The position numbers were made by a program, and so were the translations under genes. Below are positions 20,889 through 32,428 of a stretch of 64,000 bases of DNA, piece by piece (within the stretch, counting starts at the first letter, position 1; the number at the start of each line of letters is the position of its first letter). Source of the DNA: Capronia americana (lineage: Eukaryota; Ascomycota; Eurotiomycetes; Chaetothyriales; Herpotrichiellaceae); NCBI GenBank assembly GCA_016110215.1, contig JADWQD010000003.1, positions 248,001 to 312,000 of the forward strand, in the 5' to 3' direction. The notes under the pieces are model-generated. The model was not told the DNA's origin, searched no databases, and saw only the letters and a program-made list of their open reading frames with translations.

Positions 20889-22400
20889 CTAGACACCTCG
20901 GGCAGCCTGCCGATTTCCCCACATACCGCTTACTGTGTCTTGGATCTTCTGCTGCTGGCGTCGGATCTGCTCCTCAGTCTGTCCGTGCCCATTGCCTCGA
21001 GAGTCGATCTCCATGGCATCCGAATCCCCTTGTTGTGGACCTCTTGCCTCTTCGCCCTGGACCGTTTGCCCTTGCGCATTGAGCACTTTGCTGCCGTTCA
21101 CATCTTCTATTTTGGGCTTGGGGTCCACGCTCATAGCACCGTCCATGTGCCCGGCCATCAGCCCACCTCCTTCTCGTAGTTTGTTGATTGCTCGGACTGT
21201 GTCGATTGCCTTGTGCAGCGTCCTTCTTGCGTTGAAGTTTTTCTTCACAGTCGGGAGTAGATCTTGTCCATCTCCGGGACCTTTGACAGGCGACGTATCA
21301 TCCATATCCGTCTTAATCCAAGGATGCTGAAGGGCTTGATGAGCGGTCATGCGTGCACGTGGATCTATTGTCAGGCAACGCTTGATGAACTCTTTGGCAG
21401 TCTCAGACACGTTGCGCCAATACTCGTGTGGTGTGAACGAGTAATCAGCCGCCAGAATGGCCTGCATTTCCTCGAGGTTGGAATCGCGATCAAAGGGGGT
21501 GTAACCGCAGAGGAGGAAGTAGGTGATCACTCCAATAGCCCAAAGGTCGCTACAAGAGAGATCAGTCAGGGTGTTTCCACGAGATATGTCTTGATCGGAC
21601 GTACACTGGTTTGCCGTGGCCTGTTTTCTTGAAAATTTCGGGGGCCATATAGCCCGGGGTACCACATGTCGTGGTCAGGACGTGGAACTGCTCCTCATCC
21701 ATGATCCTTGACAGTCCAAAGTCTGCAATGAGAAGATCGGCATTGTCTTCGGGTGTCCTGAACAGCAAGTTCTCAGGCTTCAGATCTCTGTGCACGATCC
21801 CGTGGTCATGGAGGTAAGCGACTGCGGACAAGGTTGCGCGAATCAGGTCGGCGGCGTCAGATTCGTAGTAGGAGCCCTTCCTGCAAATGCGGTCAAAGAG
21901 CTCTCCTCCCAATGCAAGGTCTGTTACGAGATACACTGCAGCATGGTCAGAAGAGACCCGCACCCCACGTTTTGCGTGCCAACATACAGTTGTTCATCGT
22001 CTCGAAATAGTCGACGAGAGTCAATATATTGCGATGTCCAACAGAGACTCGTTTAAGTACTGCGATTTCGTTGCGAACCTGCCCGGTTCTGTCAGCGAAG
22101 ATTCGGACAAACAGTTGTGAACCTGCCATATGCTCCCGGCCGGCCATCAGCCGCTTGTTGATGACTGCCATGGCGTGAGTAGGGCTACTGCGCTGTCGCC
22201 AAATCGATGCCCACCTTTTGCAGCATAGTATCTTCCTGTATCTATGTGGACGCATTCCTTGACCACCGAGTATGAGCCTGCGCCGAGCGTCTTCCCTGCC
22301 CAGAAGTCAGCAGATGCGTTGTGTGCGATCCGACGTCAAGCCTACCAGTCTTGTACCGACACGGCTGGACCTGTGGCTTCTGCTGTCCTTGTGCCGCCAT
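20889..22400 (-). CDS. calcium/calmodulin-dependent protein kinase
   Basis: Six exons: 22346-22400, 22215-22295, 22127-22164, 21988-22078, 21605-21935 and 20889-21549; 418 residues. It is a Ser/Thr kinase of the fungal CaMK group (related to A. nidulans cmkA/cmkB; which ortholog I cannot say). Visible elements: Gly-loop LGAGSYSVV, catalytic Lys in AAKVINK, HRDLKPENLL, DFGLSR, CGTPGYMAPEI and DLWAIGV. After the kinase domain, a basic amphipathic segment (KKNFNARRTLHKAIDTVRAI) fits the autoinhibitory/calmodulin-binding helix. The third intron (22079-22126) is GC-AG, 48 nt, a multiple of three and free of stops. Removing it gives the family-standard REHM-VRNEIAVLK; keeping it inserts 16 residues ahead of the alpha-C glutamate. 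The other four introns are GT-AG. Confidence 0.92.
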
Positions 22401-23175
22401 ACTCGCTGTGTGAGTTCGACTCCTCCAAGACCCTCTGCTTGTCCGGTGGTAGTATGGCTGGGGTGGTGCAGGTCAGGTAAGCAAGGCTGGGTCCGGCTGA
22501 CAACTCGAGGTAGGAGGAGACAGAGGTTATCCGCAATGGACGAAGCCTGGCGGATGAAGCACAACCGCAGTGAGCCGGACAGCGAGAGCAAGCGACTGAC
22601 GAGAAGAGCGTCCCCAACAAAGGATCCTGTTGAAGGTTGGACGAGGGCGGATGAGAATGTGTCTATTCAGCTGAGAGATCCAGGTACGAGAACGGCCCGC
22701 AGCTAGAGACTCGGACCCCTCTGTCGACTGACAACCCCTGCACCTTCGATAAGGACGAGCATGTGCGGAGGTGCGGGGTGTGACCGTCAGCGAGAGCGCC
22801 GTCCAATTCATTTATTTTGGGTAACGCGTACAAGCACCGTCTCGGCGAGAGCACAAAATGGGCAGAACACCAAGCAGAAGGGCCTTCAGCTTTAACTCTC
22901 CTCCAGAGCAAACGAACGAAGAAGCCACGGTCGATCAGATTAGGAGCAGCCATACCAGCTTGTTCTATTCAGCCGCATCTTGATGACGCATCAAATACTA
23001 CAATGAGAGAGGTGTAAGAAGAGAGTAAGAGCGCTGCCCATGGATTTGGACTCTCTATTGCAGCATGCGAGGCGAATCGATATGACCAGGATGTGGCCCG
23101 CGCACAGTTCTAGACCTTAGTACAGCTTGTGGAAGCGTGCTCTCATCACCGGTTTCCCAGGCCGTTCAGCATCAT
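22401..23175. promoter_or_regulatory. kinase 5' flank and DUF3176 gene 3' flank
   Basis: 775 bases between two minus-strand genes, presumably holding the kinase promoter and 5' leader and the downstream UTR of the DUF3176 gene. Open frames are shorter than 150 codons and show no family resemblance. A B-box-like GAGTTCGACTCC at 22412-22423 does not fold into a tRNA. Confidence 0.45.
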
Positions 23176-25208
23176 CTAGGAAGCATACCCCCACTTTCGA
23201 TTCCTCATGTCGGCACCGGTGCCAAACATCTGCTGCGATTCTCTGGAGCCGGGCGTTTGTGGCGTATTGGGATTCGGTGGATGCAACATCTCGATCGAAG
23301 TCTCATGCTCCACGAGTCGAAACCCGCTTTCTGTTTTCTGGACGCGGACAGGGAAACGTTCCGCCATGCTTTGCATCTGCCTGGGGGTTTGTGCCTCAGC
23401 GATGGCGTGTCGACCGCCACTCGTCAACGGATGGAAGAAATGGGCCAGGCTGTTGCCTTTCCAGGGGAGCGCACCCTGCTTCGCAGACAGATGGATTGTC
23501 GAGAGAAGGAGGACCAGTGCGAGAACCGCAAGCAAAGCGGGCAACGTGATCCATGGCCAGCGAACTGACACGAATGGCTGATCCTGGTAAGTGGTGCCAT
23601 TCGCCGTAAGGAAGGGATTTGTGTACCAGACTGCTTCGTTGGTGCGAATATTGAGACTCATGGACGAGGCAATGGCATGTGTCCAGTTACTGAAGTCGCC
23701 CAGCTCGAACCTCCACGTCATATCTGCTAGAGGTGTGGTAGATGGAGCCACCTGGCCGTTGATAACCCTTCTCGATCCGTTCCAGATGTCATGAAACGTG
23801 GTACGAATGGTTGACAAACCGCCACCCATATAGATGTTGGCGTCGGGGATGTTTCCGCTTGGATCGAATGACGCATCATCGCTAACGTTGGTCCAAGATT
23901 GCGGCGGATGGAAGACAACTGTTTCCCCCGAGTTCTCGTTGTAGTCGGTAGGGTTGGCTGTGTAGGTATCGACAAGCTTCTCAGTCATCGAGCCGTTGAC
24001 AATATGTACGGTGTGTTTCTGAACGCAGTAATAAAGGCCACATTCGGTGGCTTGAATACTGTCCGGCGAGATCGTCGCGTCCGAAGTGCCAAGGTCGCGT
24101 GTTGCATGTATTGTCGAGAAGACAGACAGGACGCCTTGGAAACCGAAGTTCACAGACTTGTCAAGGTTTCCGCCCATCTCAACAAAAGACCAATTCCATG
24201 ACGGGAGCCCGCTCATCTCCAGTCCGTTAGGAAGAGTATAGTTGCAGTAGGTGTGCTCGACCAACGTGGGTGCCTCGCAATCTGGATCGCTGTCGAGACA
24301 CCCAGTATGAGTAAAGTTTCCCGTGGCGCACGATGTCCGGAGCTCGCTGGTGACATCATGGCAGCGGCTGCAGACCGCGAGACTTGTATAGGTATCTGGA
24401 AAGGTGCAGTTGCCGGTGGTGCAGAACGGCTGCACTTGGTAGTTGGCGTTCCAATTGTACACGCCGGCGAAGATCGCTCCGTACATTGAGGGCTCGAGTC
24501 CATCGCCCGGCTGGAGGAGAGGACCGTAATTGTTGGCGCGCGGCACTGTTGCGTTAATGCCAATATCAACAGGTCGAAGAGGGTAGACGATCAAGGCCTG
24601 CAGTGCAAAGTCAATAGCTAGTGATGCAATGACGATCACAGCTCCCAAGCATGCGAGCCGTCTCCCTCGCAGAGTCCACAGAAGTATCACTGAACCCAGA
24701 GGACCTCGAGCAGCCGAGTCAAACGCAGCAAAGTGAGACAAGGGGTGGCCGCCTTGGAACCAGATCCATTTGAGCTGTCCGAGAGAGGCACCCACGGGAA
24801 TGAGCAAGCCCGACTTGAAGGCAGTTGAGAAAATCGACAGAACTGTGTTAATTGTGATAGACACGTCCTTTGTGTGGTGGCCTCTTCCCACTGACCAGTG
24901 CCAATTGGGATTCGGCTGGCCGTTGCGCCATCCTGCAAGGCGACACAGCTGTAAGTATTGAATCCGTTGAGCCCATTGAAGAGTACGAACAGCGAAGACG
25001 AACCTAGCAATGCCGCGATACCGGCGACCGAACCAAAAGCAAGGACGAGGCCGAACCATTCAAGCAGCCAGTACTCGTCCGCAATGCGTAGAAATCTACC
25101 CAATTTTGGCGGTTCCTCTTCCCGTTGGATGCTTTCATAGATCAACTTCTCCTTGGGAACGTTGAAACACGGTTGTGGTGTAGGAATCTCGACAACATTT
25201 GCAGACAT
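23176..25208 (-). CDS. DUF3176 domain membrane protein
   Basis: Two exons by my reading, 25004-25208 and 23176-24932, with a 71-nt intron (GTTCGT...TTGCAG); 653 residues. It belongs to the large Pezizomycotina-specific DUF3176 family of unknown function. An N-terminal membrane segment (EWFGLVLAFGSVAGIAALLG) is followed by the family core ITINTVLSIFSTAFKSGLL, QLKWIWFQGGHPLSHFAAFD and ARGPLGS, and two further N-terminal-half membrane segments. A ~380-residue extracytoplasmic region follows with many Cys (GNCTFP, CSRCHDV, CATGNF) and N-glycosylation sequons. A last membrane segment (WITLPALLAVLALVLLLSTI) precedes a cytosolic tail. A ten-residue VGRGHHTKDV insertion before ITINTV is unusual; no acceptable intron removes it. 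Confidence 0.85.
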
Positions 25209-27012
25209 GGTGGAGGATAACTGGACGAGCTGGAGACTGTCGCATCCTGAGGAGCCCTCGGCGGCACCGGGCCACCGTCTTTATCTTCTCTCATGCTCAT
25301 CGTGGCGTCGTCCCCAAGGCGCTGCCGAGACAAGTCGCTAGCGATGTCTCTGCAAAGTACAGATGAGATGGCTTGTCGTGGGAAGCAGAGGCGAGAGCTG
25401 AGTGCAGAGCCAATCTTGGGCGAGGCCGTGCTAGATCGGACGCCACCCGCCATGGCAGGGGGTGAGGGGGTTTCCTCGGCCCGTAGAGTACGCCTGCACG
25501 TGGAAGAGCCGGCCCCTTTAATCGGGCTTGGGGACCCTTGAGCATTGTCGGGTTAGCATTCTACACTCTCTGCTGCTCCTTTGCAGATTAGACAAATGCA
25601 TACTACAATATTTTATGATGAGTAGAATGGCGGCGCGCAGGGCGGTTCAAGAGCCCAAAGACATTGATGTCGGCTATTCCTCATTCCATATCCTCGACAA
25701 CGGACCAGATCCGGAGCTCAAAGGGTGCACTTCACCCCTGAGTCGATTCACAAGAGACCTCATGTTCGTTACTCGGGTTGATATGGTCCGATCTCCCATG
25801 TCTGGTAGTAGTAGCAGCATTTGCGATTCAAAACCAAATCATTATCCGTCTGCCCGTTTCCAAGCTCGGTCACATGCTAACAAGCAACGGTGATGCTGCT
25901 TCCTAGATAGAAACTTTGTGCATCCGAATCAGAAGACCGATCTGTGAGTATTGGTGACCTACGTTTGAGACGGCAACATCATTGTATCGTCAGGTGAGCT
26001 GCTGCCTCTCTCGCCAACAAGATGTTCTTCGTCTTCCCTTCCCCTAGTCGCGGCAATTTATGCATCAAGCCTGCCCGTGTCTAATTCAAGACCCATCCCC
26101 GACAAAACCGACGGGAGGAGATGCGAGTTTCTTCCTGGCCAAAGCCGAACTACCGTATCGATTCCGTGGTTGTAGGGGCCCAGCCGACCGTCCATGGATC
26201 CTGACCATCCTCCCCAGACCCGACTCACCGACGGCTCGCGCTTTCTGTCCACGTCAGCATCGTCACTTCTCCCAAGAGACTCCCAAGACTTTCTCAGGCA
26301 GACTTGCGTTATCTTTATGCTCAGCAGGCGGAAGAAAGTTTCTACTATCAACGACAAGCTACAAGCAAGCACCGAGGCAAGCTTTTAAAGGCGTCCCACA
26401 GCCAGTTACAAGCGCGGGACGGTCGGGAGGCGCTCCGTCAGCGGCCTCGGCAAAAGCTTCTCGAGGGGCTTGGATTGGACAGTGAGGAAGGCCGACCTTA
26501 CCCAGTGCTCAACTCGTGCCATTGCCCCTCTCTTGAAAGCTTCCGAAAGAGCAAGCTGCGACGAGAAGTCAATCCGTGGCCGCCGCACCATTGGCAGAAT
26601 GCCTCGTTCACGGTAACGGATTCCCCATTCTCTGATCCATCGCAGTGGCTAAAATTTCCCATATCAGGCAAGGTTCTAGCAACGATCGATTTCTTCACGA
26701 TCCACCCCCGCGTGACCTCGGCCTTTCTCCAACCACTCTCCTCGATGGCCTCTATCTTCACTATCTTTCGCGCCGTCAGCCTCGACAATCACAAGTCCAT
26801 CGCTCGAAGCAGAAAGAAGTTCCTGCAGCGGAGGAGCGCGGCATTTTCCAGTAAGCAGTCGATGCTCGAAAGAAGCTTCATCGAGCTATATTCCGGGCCT
26901 CAGCCTTCTCCAGCTTCGTCAAGCCCACGCCATTCTCCAAGCCCATACGAGCAGGACACACAAGGCAGTAGCCTGGCCTCTATTCGGTCTTCGCCCGCAA
27001 CAGCAAGCGACT
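25209..27012. promoter_or_regulatory. divergent intergenic region, DUF3176 gene / APC permease
   Basis: 1.8 kb between divergent genes. A 285-codon plus-strand frame (26304-27161) spans much of it and runs out of frame into the permease start; its composition (Ser, Arg, Gln) and lack of family resemblance suggest chance, so it is not called. The remainder probably holds both promoters and a long permease 5' leader. Confidence 0.45.
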
Positions 27013-28860
27013 ATGCCTTCCATCAAGGAAGACAACGACAGCCGCGCCTTAGCCTTACTTGGCAAGAAGCAAGTGCTCAAACGACGATTCGGTTTCTGGT
27101 CCCTCTTCGGTTTCGCCGTTTGCGAACTCATCACCTGGGAAACGGTGCTGGCTCTTTTTAGCCAAGGCTTTGACAATGGCGGACCAGCAGGCCTCGTCTA
27201 CGGCTTCATCATTGCCTGGTCCAGTACGCTGTCAGTGTACACCGTCATCTCGGAGCTTGCGTCCATGGCACCAATTGCAGGTGGCCAGTATTACTGGGTA
27301 TACATGCTCGCTCCACCACGCTGGAAAGTCTTCAGTAGCTATATCATCGGCTGGTTGACCTCTCTTGCCTGGATTGCCACGGTCGCAACGGAGACGATCT
27401 TCGCGGGTACGATGCTTCAGGGTGCGATTATTCTCGACAATGAGAACAGCTATGATGCCAAACGATGGCACGGCACACTCTTGGCGTGGCTGGTGATCGC
27501 GGTTGCCATCTTTATCAACGTCGTGATTCCAGGAGCACTGCCGAAGTTCGAAATCTTCATCATTGTCTTTCACATCGCTGGATTCATTGCCATCCTGGCA
27601 ACATTGTGGGCAACAGCGCCACACAATTCTGCCCACTTTGTCTTCACCACGGCCCTTAACGAAGGCGGCTGGCCCACGCAAGGACTATCCTACTGCGTGG
27701 GGTTTCTCGGTAATGTTGCAACATTTGTCGGCGCCGATGCTTCTGTGCATATGGCCGAGGAAGTCGAAAATTCCGCGCTGAATATCCCCCGCGCAATCAT
27801 TGGAAGCATGTGCATCAACGGTCTTGTTGGATTTGCCATGATGTTGACGGTCTTATTCTGTCTTGGAGATGTTGATTCCGTGCTCGACACCGCCACGGGA
27901 TATCCGTTCATTCAGGTCTTCTACAGTAAGTGCTTCCCCGACGCGAAACGCCTCTCAATCCATATGGCGCTGAATCACTGATCTTTGCGACGAACAGACA
28001 GTGTCAATTCAATCCCCGGGGCAACCGTAATGGTCGCTGTGGTCTTGATCCTAACCTGGTTTTGTGCTACCGGGATAATAACCACAGCCTCCCGAATGAC
28101 CTGGTCCTTTGCGCGCGACAAGGGCACGCCCTTTAGCAGCACGATCGCCTACGTCTCGCGTGTTCGAAGGATCCCTGTCGTGGGCGTTGCCGTGGTCACC
28201 ACTTTGGCCGCCTTGCTTACGCTGATTTACATTGGCAGCTACACGGCGTTCAACGATGTGATTTCCTTGACCATCACTGGATTTTACTGCTCGTATTTCT
28301 TGCCCGCGGCATTTCTGCTGTGGCACAGGATTAAAGGGCATATTGACCCACATCGTAAGGACACCCCTGGGCTGCCCGTCGGCGACGACACCGGCATGGA
28401 AAGCAGCAACAGTAACTCCGATGCCATTGAGAAAATCGACCCGTCGGGCACCGACACAGATCTGTATGGGGAGAAAAAAGTGATGGATTCCGAGACCAAT
28501 CCTCCACTACAACCCACCAGCTCCCATGAGCTACCTACCTTTGAGATCCAGAACCGTCGGCCCAGCCTCATCGCCCAAGCTCCCCTGCAATGGGGACCTT
28601 TCCACCTACCCGGCCTGCTCGGCACGCTGAACAACGCCTACGCCTGCGTGTACATGATCTTCGTGATTTTCTGGTCCGTGTGGCCGCCCGTGACACCTGT
28701 GGATGCAAGCACGATGAATTACTCGGTGGTAGTGACGAGCGGAGTTGTGATCTTTAGTATTGTGTGGTATTGGTTCCGAGGACGGCAGGAATACCATGGC
28801 CCAACAATTGACGACGAGGTCAGGGCCGTCATGAGGTTGGGCAGCGTTGTTGCAGTGTAG
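27013..28860 (+). CDS. APC-type amino acid/choline/GABA permease
   Basis: Two exons, 27013-27925 and 27998-28860 (72-nt GT-AG intron); 591 residues. It is a plasma-membrane importer of the fungal amino acid/choline/GABA transporter family (APC superfamily, related to HNM1 and UGA4). Signatures: LGKKQVLKRRFGFWSLFGFA before TM1, GGPAGLVYGFIIAW, SELASMAPIAGGQYYWV, HMAEEVENSALNIPRAI and TASRMTWSFARDKGTPF. About 12 membrane segments are visible. The hydrophilic loop before the last two segments (from HRIKGHIDPHRKD to APLQWGPFHLPG) is about 80 residues long, Ser/Asp/Glu-rich, and clearly longer than usual. The substrate cannot be assigned. The start at 27013 places the standard short N-terminus ahead of the LGKKQ motif. 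Confidence 0.9.
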
Positions 28861-29582
28861 AGAGAGTATCAGGTGCAATGCAAACAGGATTGGAAAGTGC
28901 AAGCGTCAGTCCGAGTCCTGCCTGACATATTCTGTGAAAAGAAAAGGTGATGGAAGTGCTGAAGACGAGGATTCTCCATGTAAGAATATCGAGAAGAACC
29001 CATGTCGAGGAATCTAAAACCAGGCAATACACACCCGCACATATACACACACATACAATCCTGTAGCGGTACTCCGTGGTGTCTGTAGTCTGTAGTCTGT
29101 AAGCACTGCCGACCCTCCTCTAGGCTCAAGCGTAACAATTATTGAAATGCCTCGAAGCATTACTACGACCAAGGAAAATAGAACGGCAGCTATAGAAGTA
29201 AGTACCTTGGCGTTTCGGGCGTCAGGAATTCCATTCCTTATTGTCGATGTACGAGTGACCATACTAGATGGTCCGAGAGAAATCCCCCCGGCGGCATGCT
29301 CGAGCTCCCGGAATGCTTGATGGGATGATGAGAGTCGAACAGATCAGATGGACGGGATCAGATTGACGATCTTCTCCGTGTTGCCATGGGCGAAGCGCAT
29401 ACAATTTACGAGAGAGGCGCGCGGCCAGGTCTTCATAAGACGAGTGTGAATGGACCATATAGATTTTGAATCCTAGGATATCATATGTGCATATCGAAAT
29501 CATCATGCCCTGACGGGTTTGGGAACCCTCCTGGAAACCTATGATTTGAAACTCTCCTCGCTGGGGGCATGTAGCTTCAGAG
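28861..29582. other. intergenic, convergent permease and ALG10 3' ends
   Basis: 722 bases between convergent genes. A CA-rich stretch around 29030-29056 and a (GTCTGTA)x3 run at 29081-29101 are present. No coding sequence or RNA gene recognised. Confidence 0.5.
29081..29101. repeat. short tandem repeat (GTCTGTA)3
   Basis: Three consecutive GTCTGTA heptamers (the third ends in AA) in the intergenic space. This is a simple-sequence repeat with no evident function. Confidence 0.7.
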
Positions 29583-31258
29583 TCACCACATGAACCTCTG
29601 GACGGTGCCTGGCTCTTGAGCCCACTCGAACCCTCTGTACAAGAACACGTAGCACGTCGCCAGATTGATGAGGACGTACCAGCACAGCTCCACCCACCCG
29701 GAGTAGGCCGCCGCGAGCCTCAAAGCTGACTGTAACGCCGACGGACTCGGTGGACGCGAACGGTCGCTAGCCGTTGCCTTCTTCTCCAATGCTGTTCTCC
29801 TCCGTTTCTCTTCGGAAAAGGGTGTGTAATCAGGCACGGCAAGTCTCCAGGTGAGCCAAGGGATGAGGAAATATCGAGGTTCAACAAGCGGGGCTGCGAC
29901 AAGGGACAGAGCAGTTGAGATGAGCCAGACGATGATGAAACTCACGCATACAGTATCGTCGCCGTGTAAGATGCGGATGCCTTTTTGTGCGCCCGATGTG
30001 ATGTCTGGCGACCCGCCTAGAGCTGCGAGCACCAGGAAGGCACAGACAAGGTAAATTGGCACGGCGGCGTACTTGATGAGCCAGTGCTTCCTCAGAATGG
30101 CAAAGACGTAGAATGTGTAGTGCCGGTTGTCGGCCAGGGTGAATGGGTGGATGATGGTGTTGAGGTTGACGATGGCAAGCATGATTGCGATGAATGTGAC
30201 CGATGTAGTCAACCTCGGCAGTCGTTTTCGGAAGCCCGACAAGTCGGAGAATAGAGGCAGCAGGACTGGCCAAGAGAAGAAGACGATCGCCGGCCATATA
30301 TAGAGCATTTGTGGGAGGTGGATGGTGGCAACATGGTTGTCCTTGTCGCCAAGGACGACGCCTGCATTCCAGGCCACAAATCCTGCAAACGAGATGAGGA
30401 GGGATAGTTGTGGCCACAGGTCGAGGAGCAGTCGCGGAAGCATGGTTACGGCAGCCTGGGTCAGCGAGATGGTTGTGATAGGGATGTCTAAGATTGCCGT
30501 CAGAAAGCGACCAAGGAAATACAAGACGTTCGGGCTGGAGACAGGAGACTAGGGCCATGCGAACCTTCGAAATATGATTCTGATACAGGAGGATCATGGA
30601 CCTCATGTGCACCGACCCTTGATTTGATACTCTCAACGACCTGCAGTCCTCCCAGGTAAACAGCCACCCAGAAGACATTTGTCTGCCTCGCGGTAAGGGA
30701 CACCAATCCAGCTACAAGATGCAGGGACTGGTAGAGAAACTTCGTTGGTCCCTCCGCATTCGTCCCCGCGGACCAAAATGTCTGGGCAACAACGACGGTG
30801 AAAATGCTGAACAGATCGGTATAGTAGATACCAGAAAAGAAGTAAATCAATGGAAAGCAGATGACGGAGAACTCCCGCTGAAGAACGCTCTCATGATCGA
30901 TCCTTCTCCTCCCAACAGCTGCCAGGATGTACAATGCGACCAGCAATAGATACCATAGCAAGATGTTAGTGAGTCTCCATTCGTTGATCGAGGGTTTGAG
31001 TCCTTCTTTCGAGAAGAAATCCCGGATCGAGTTGACGGCGTATGAGAAGACGTAGAGCCCGGGCGGAGTGGTGATCTTGGGATCCCATTGGGACCATTTG
31101 CCGAGCCAATACGCCTGGGCTTGCGGCACGTGGAAGAATTCGTCGAGGTAAGGTTCAGGAACGATCTGATTGACGAGCCGTCGCCATGTCATGTGCGCCG
31201 AAGTGATGAAGCCCAGAAGCAGGACGCGGAGGAATTCTGAGCTAGCGAAATATGACAT
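29583..31258 (-). CDS. ALG10: dolichyl-P-Glc alpha-1,2-glucosyltransferase (ALG10)
   Basis: ER membrane enzyme that adds the third, terminal glucose to the dolichol-linked oligosaccharide used for N-glycosylation. Signatures: PYLDEFFHVPQAQAYWLGKW with the acidic-FH catalytic loop, DPKITTPPGLY, ARQTNVFWVAVYLGGLQVV, GDKDNHVATIHLPQMLYIWP, ADNRHYTFYVFAILRKHW, EPRYFLIPW and C-terminal QRFMW, with many membrane segments between. The frame changes near 30549-30601. The only phase-correct intron I can build there is GTCCAT...CCCTAG (53 nt, exons 30602-31258 and 29583-30548; 540 residues), with weak splice signals; a 38-nt alternative starts at 30586. The ATG at 31258 (MSYFASSEFL) fits the family better than the upstream ATG at 31441. 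Confidence 0.9.
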
Positions 31259-31571
31259 GGCGGAGGCCAAGAAGAAACGGAGTCTTCTGGACAGCCAGGT
31301 GCGATAGAGGGCCGGGCTAACGCTGAAAGAGAGAGAATGGCGGAAGCGTACGAGGACGAAAGAGTCCACGATGTCGTGATTTCGAGTCGCTCCTGCTCGG
31401 TGGGTCCGCACATTCAGCGAACAGCTTGACCGGCCCGGCAAGGCTGAACCACGGACACCGCGACTTGGCGCGTCGCGACAAGGCTGCGTTGAATACTTGG
31501 ACTGCTCGACATGCTCCCCACCGGTTCGTTCCGTGTCACTGAAACTTCACCGCACTTTCCTCCTTGTTGCC
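31259..31571. promoter_or_regulatory. bidirectional ALG10/PSF2 promoter
   Basis: 313 bases between divergent start codons. It contains TTGGCGCG (31466-31473) overlapping the palindrome GTCGCGAC (31473-31480), a GC-rich E2F/MBF-like patch about 100 bases before the PSF2 ATG. The patch is seen directly; its role is inferred. Confidence 0.4.
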
Positions 31572-32428
31572 ATGGCTGCATTCCCCCATCCCATGGGTCT
31601 CCTGCCCTCCGAAGTAGCCTTCCTCTGCGAAATGGAACAGGTGACCATCATACCACGACAGCGCCTCGAACGCCTCGACTTACTGGGCGTAAGTCCTTCC
31701 CACGGCCTCTGTGACACATGAGGTGCGAAACACGTTTGGCTCTGCGAGGCAACCGCCTTCACGCGCATGAGACTGACCTATGCGTCGCTGGTTGACAGGG
31801 CCCTACTCGACCTCTCATCCCGCCCCAGCGAACTACCCTCCCTCTCTGGCTCGCCGTCCTTCTCAAACGCCAACGCCGCGCAAACATTATACCCCCGCCC
31901 TGGCTCTTGGTGGAGAACCTACAAGATATCTTCGAAACCGAGACGCACAAGGATTTCATAGAGTCCCTTTCTCCCCCGCCGTCGATACCAGCCCAGCGAC
32001 AGACAGAATACTCGGGAAAGGCGTTCTACGTGAGCCCGCCATTTGTGGAGTCATCTACAGTGAATGCTGTCCCAAACGCGCTCCCGTATCATTGGTTTGA
32101 GGTGTCGGAGATACTTTTGGAAGCTGCGAGTGATGATATCCCCGAGCCAGACAGAGCACGGCAATTGCTGAGGGACATACGGGAAGTTCGGCTGGCGAAG
32201 ATGCGGAAACAAGTAGAGCGCCTCTCCGGAGACGGGGAAGGCACCCGACTAGACGGGGTGGGCGCCATGGAGGTCTCTGAGTCCAGGGGATTCATGGCTG
32301 GAGTGGTGGATGGATTGCGCAAACTCGATGCAAGTAGAGAACAAGAGCGCCGGGAACGCGAGGAAACAGAGCGGGACAACCAGAGATATAACGATGACGA
32401 CGAGGACGAGGACGAGGACATGACCTGA
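31572..32428 (+). CDS. PSF2: GINS complex subunit PSF2
   Basis: Two exons, 31572-31688 and 31799-32428 (110-nt intron); 248 residues. PSF2 is one of four GINS subunits; within the CMG helicase GINS links MCM2-7, CDC45 and DNA polymerase epsilon at the fork. The N-terminal signature PSEVAFLCEMEQVTIIPRQR is followed, across the splice, by LPLWLAVLLKRQRRANIIPP and WLLVENL, then LPYHWFEVSEILLEAASDDI and the helical IREVRLAKMRKQVERL. The C-terminus is an acidic low-complexity run (DDDEDEDEDM). The start was taken at the Kozak-like GCCATGGCT; the frame is open 25 codons further upstream but lacks similarity there. Confidence 0.94.

Noticed and set aside
22412..22423. tRNA B-box-like sequence GAGTTCGACTCC
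   Set aside because: The flanks do not form a T-stem or acceptor stem and there is no A-box at the right distance; similar B-box look-alikes at 38345-38353 and 39307 also fail.
24841..24900. possible 28-nt mini-intron in the DUF3176 gene
   Set aside because: Too short for a spliceosomal intron and its removal breaks the frame.
26304..27161. 285-codon plus-strand frame ahead of the APC permease
   Set aside because: It runs out of frame into the permease start and its Ser/Arg/Gln-rich sequence resembles nothing; treated as leader/promoter sequence.
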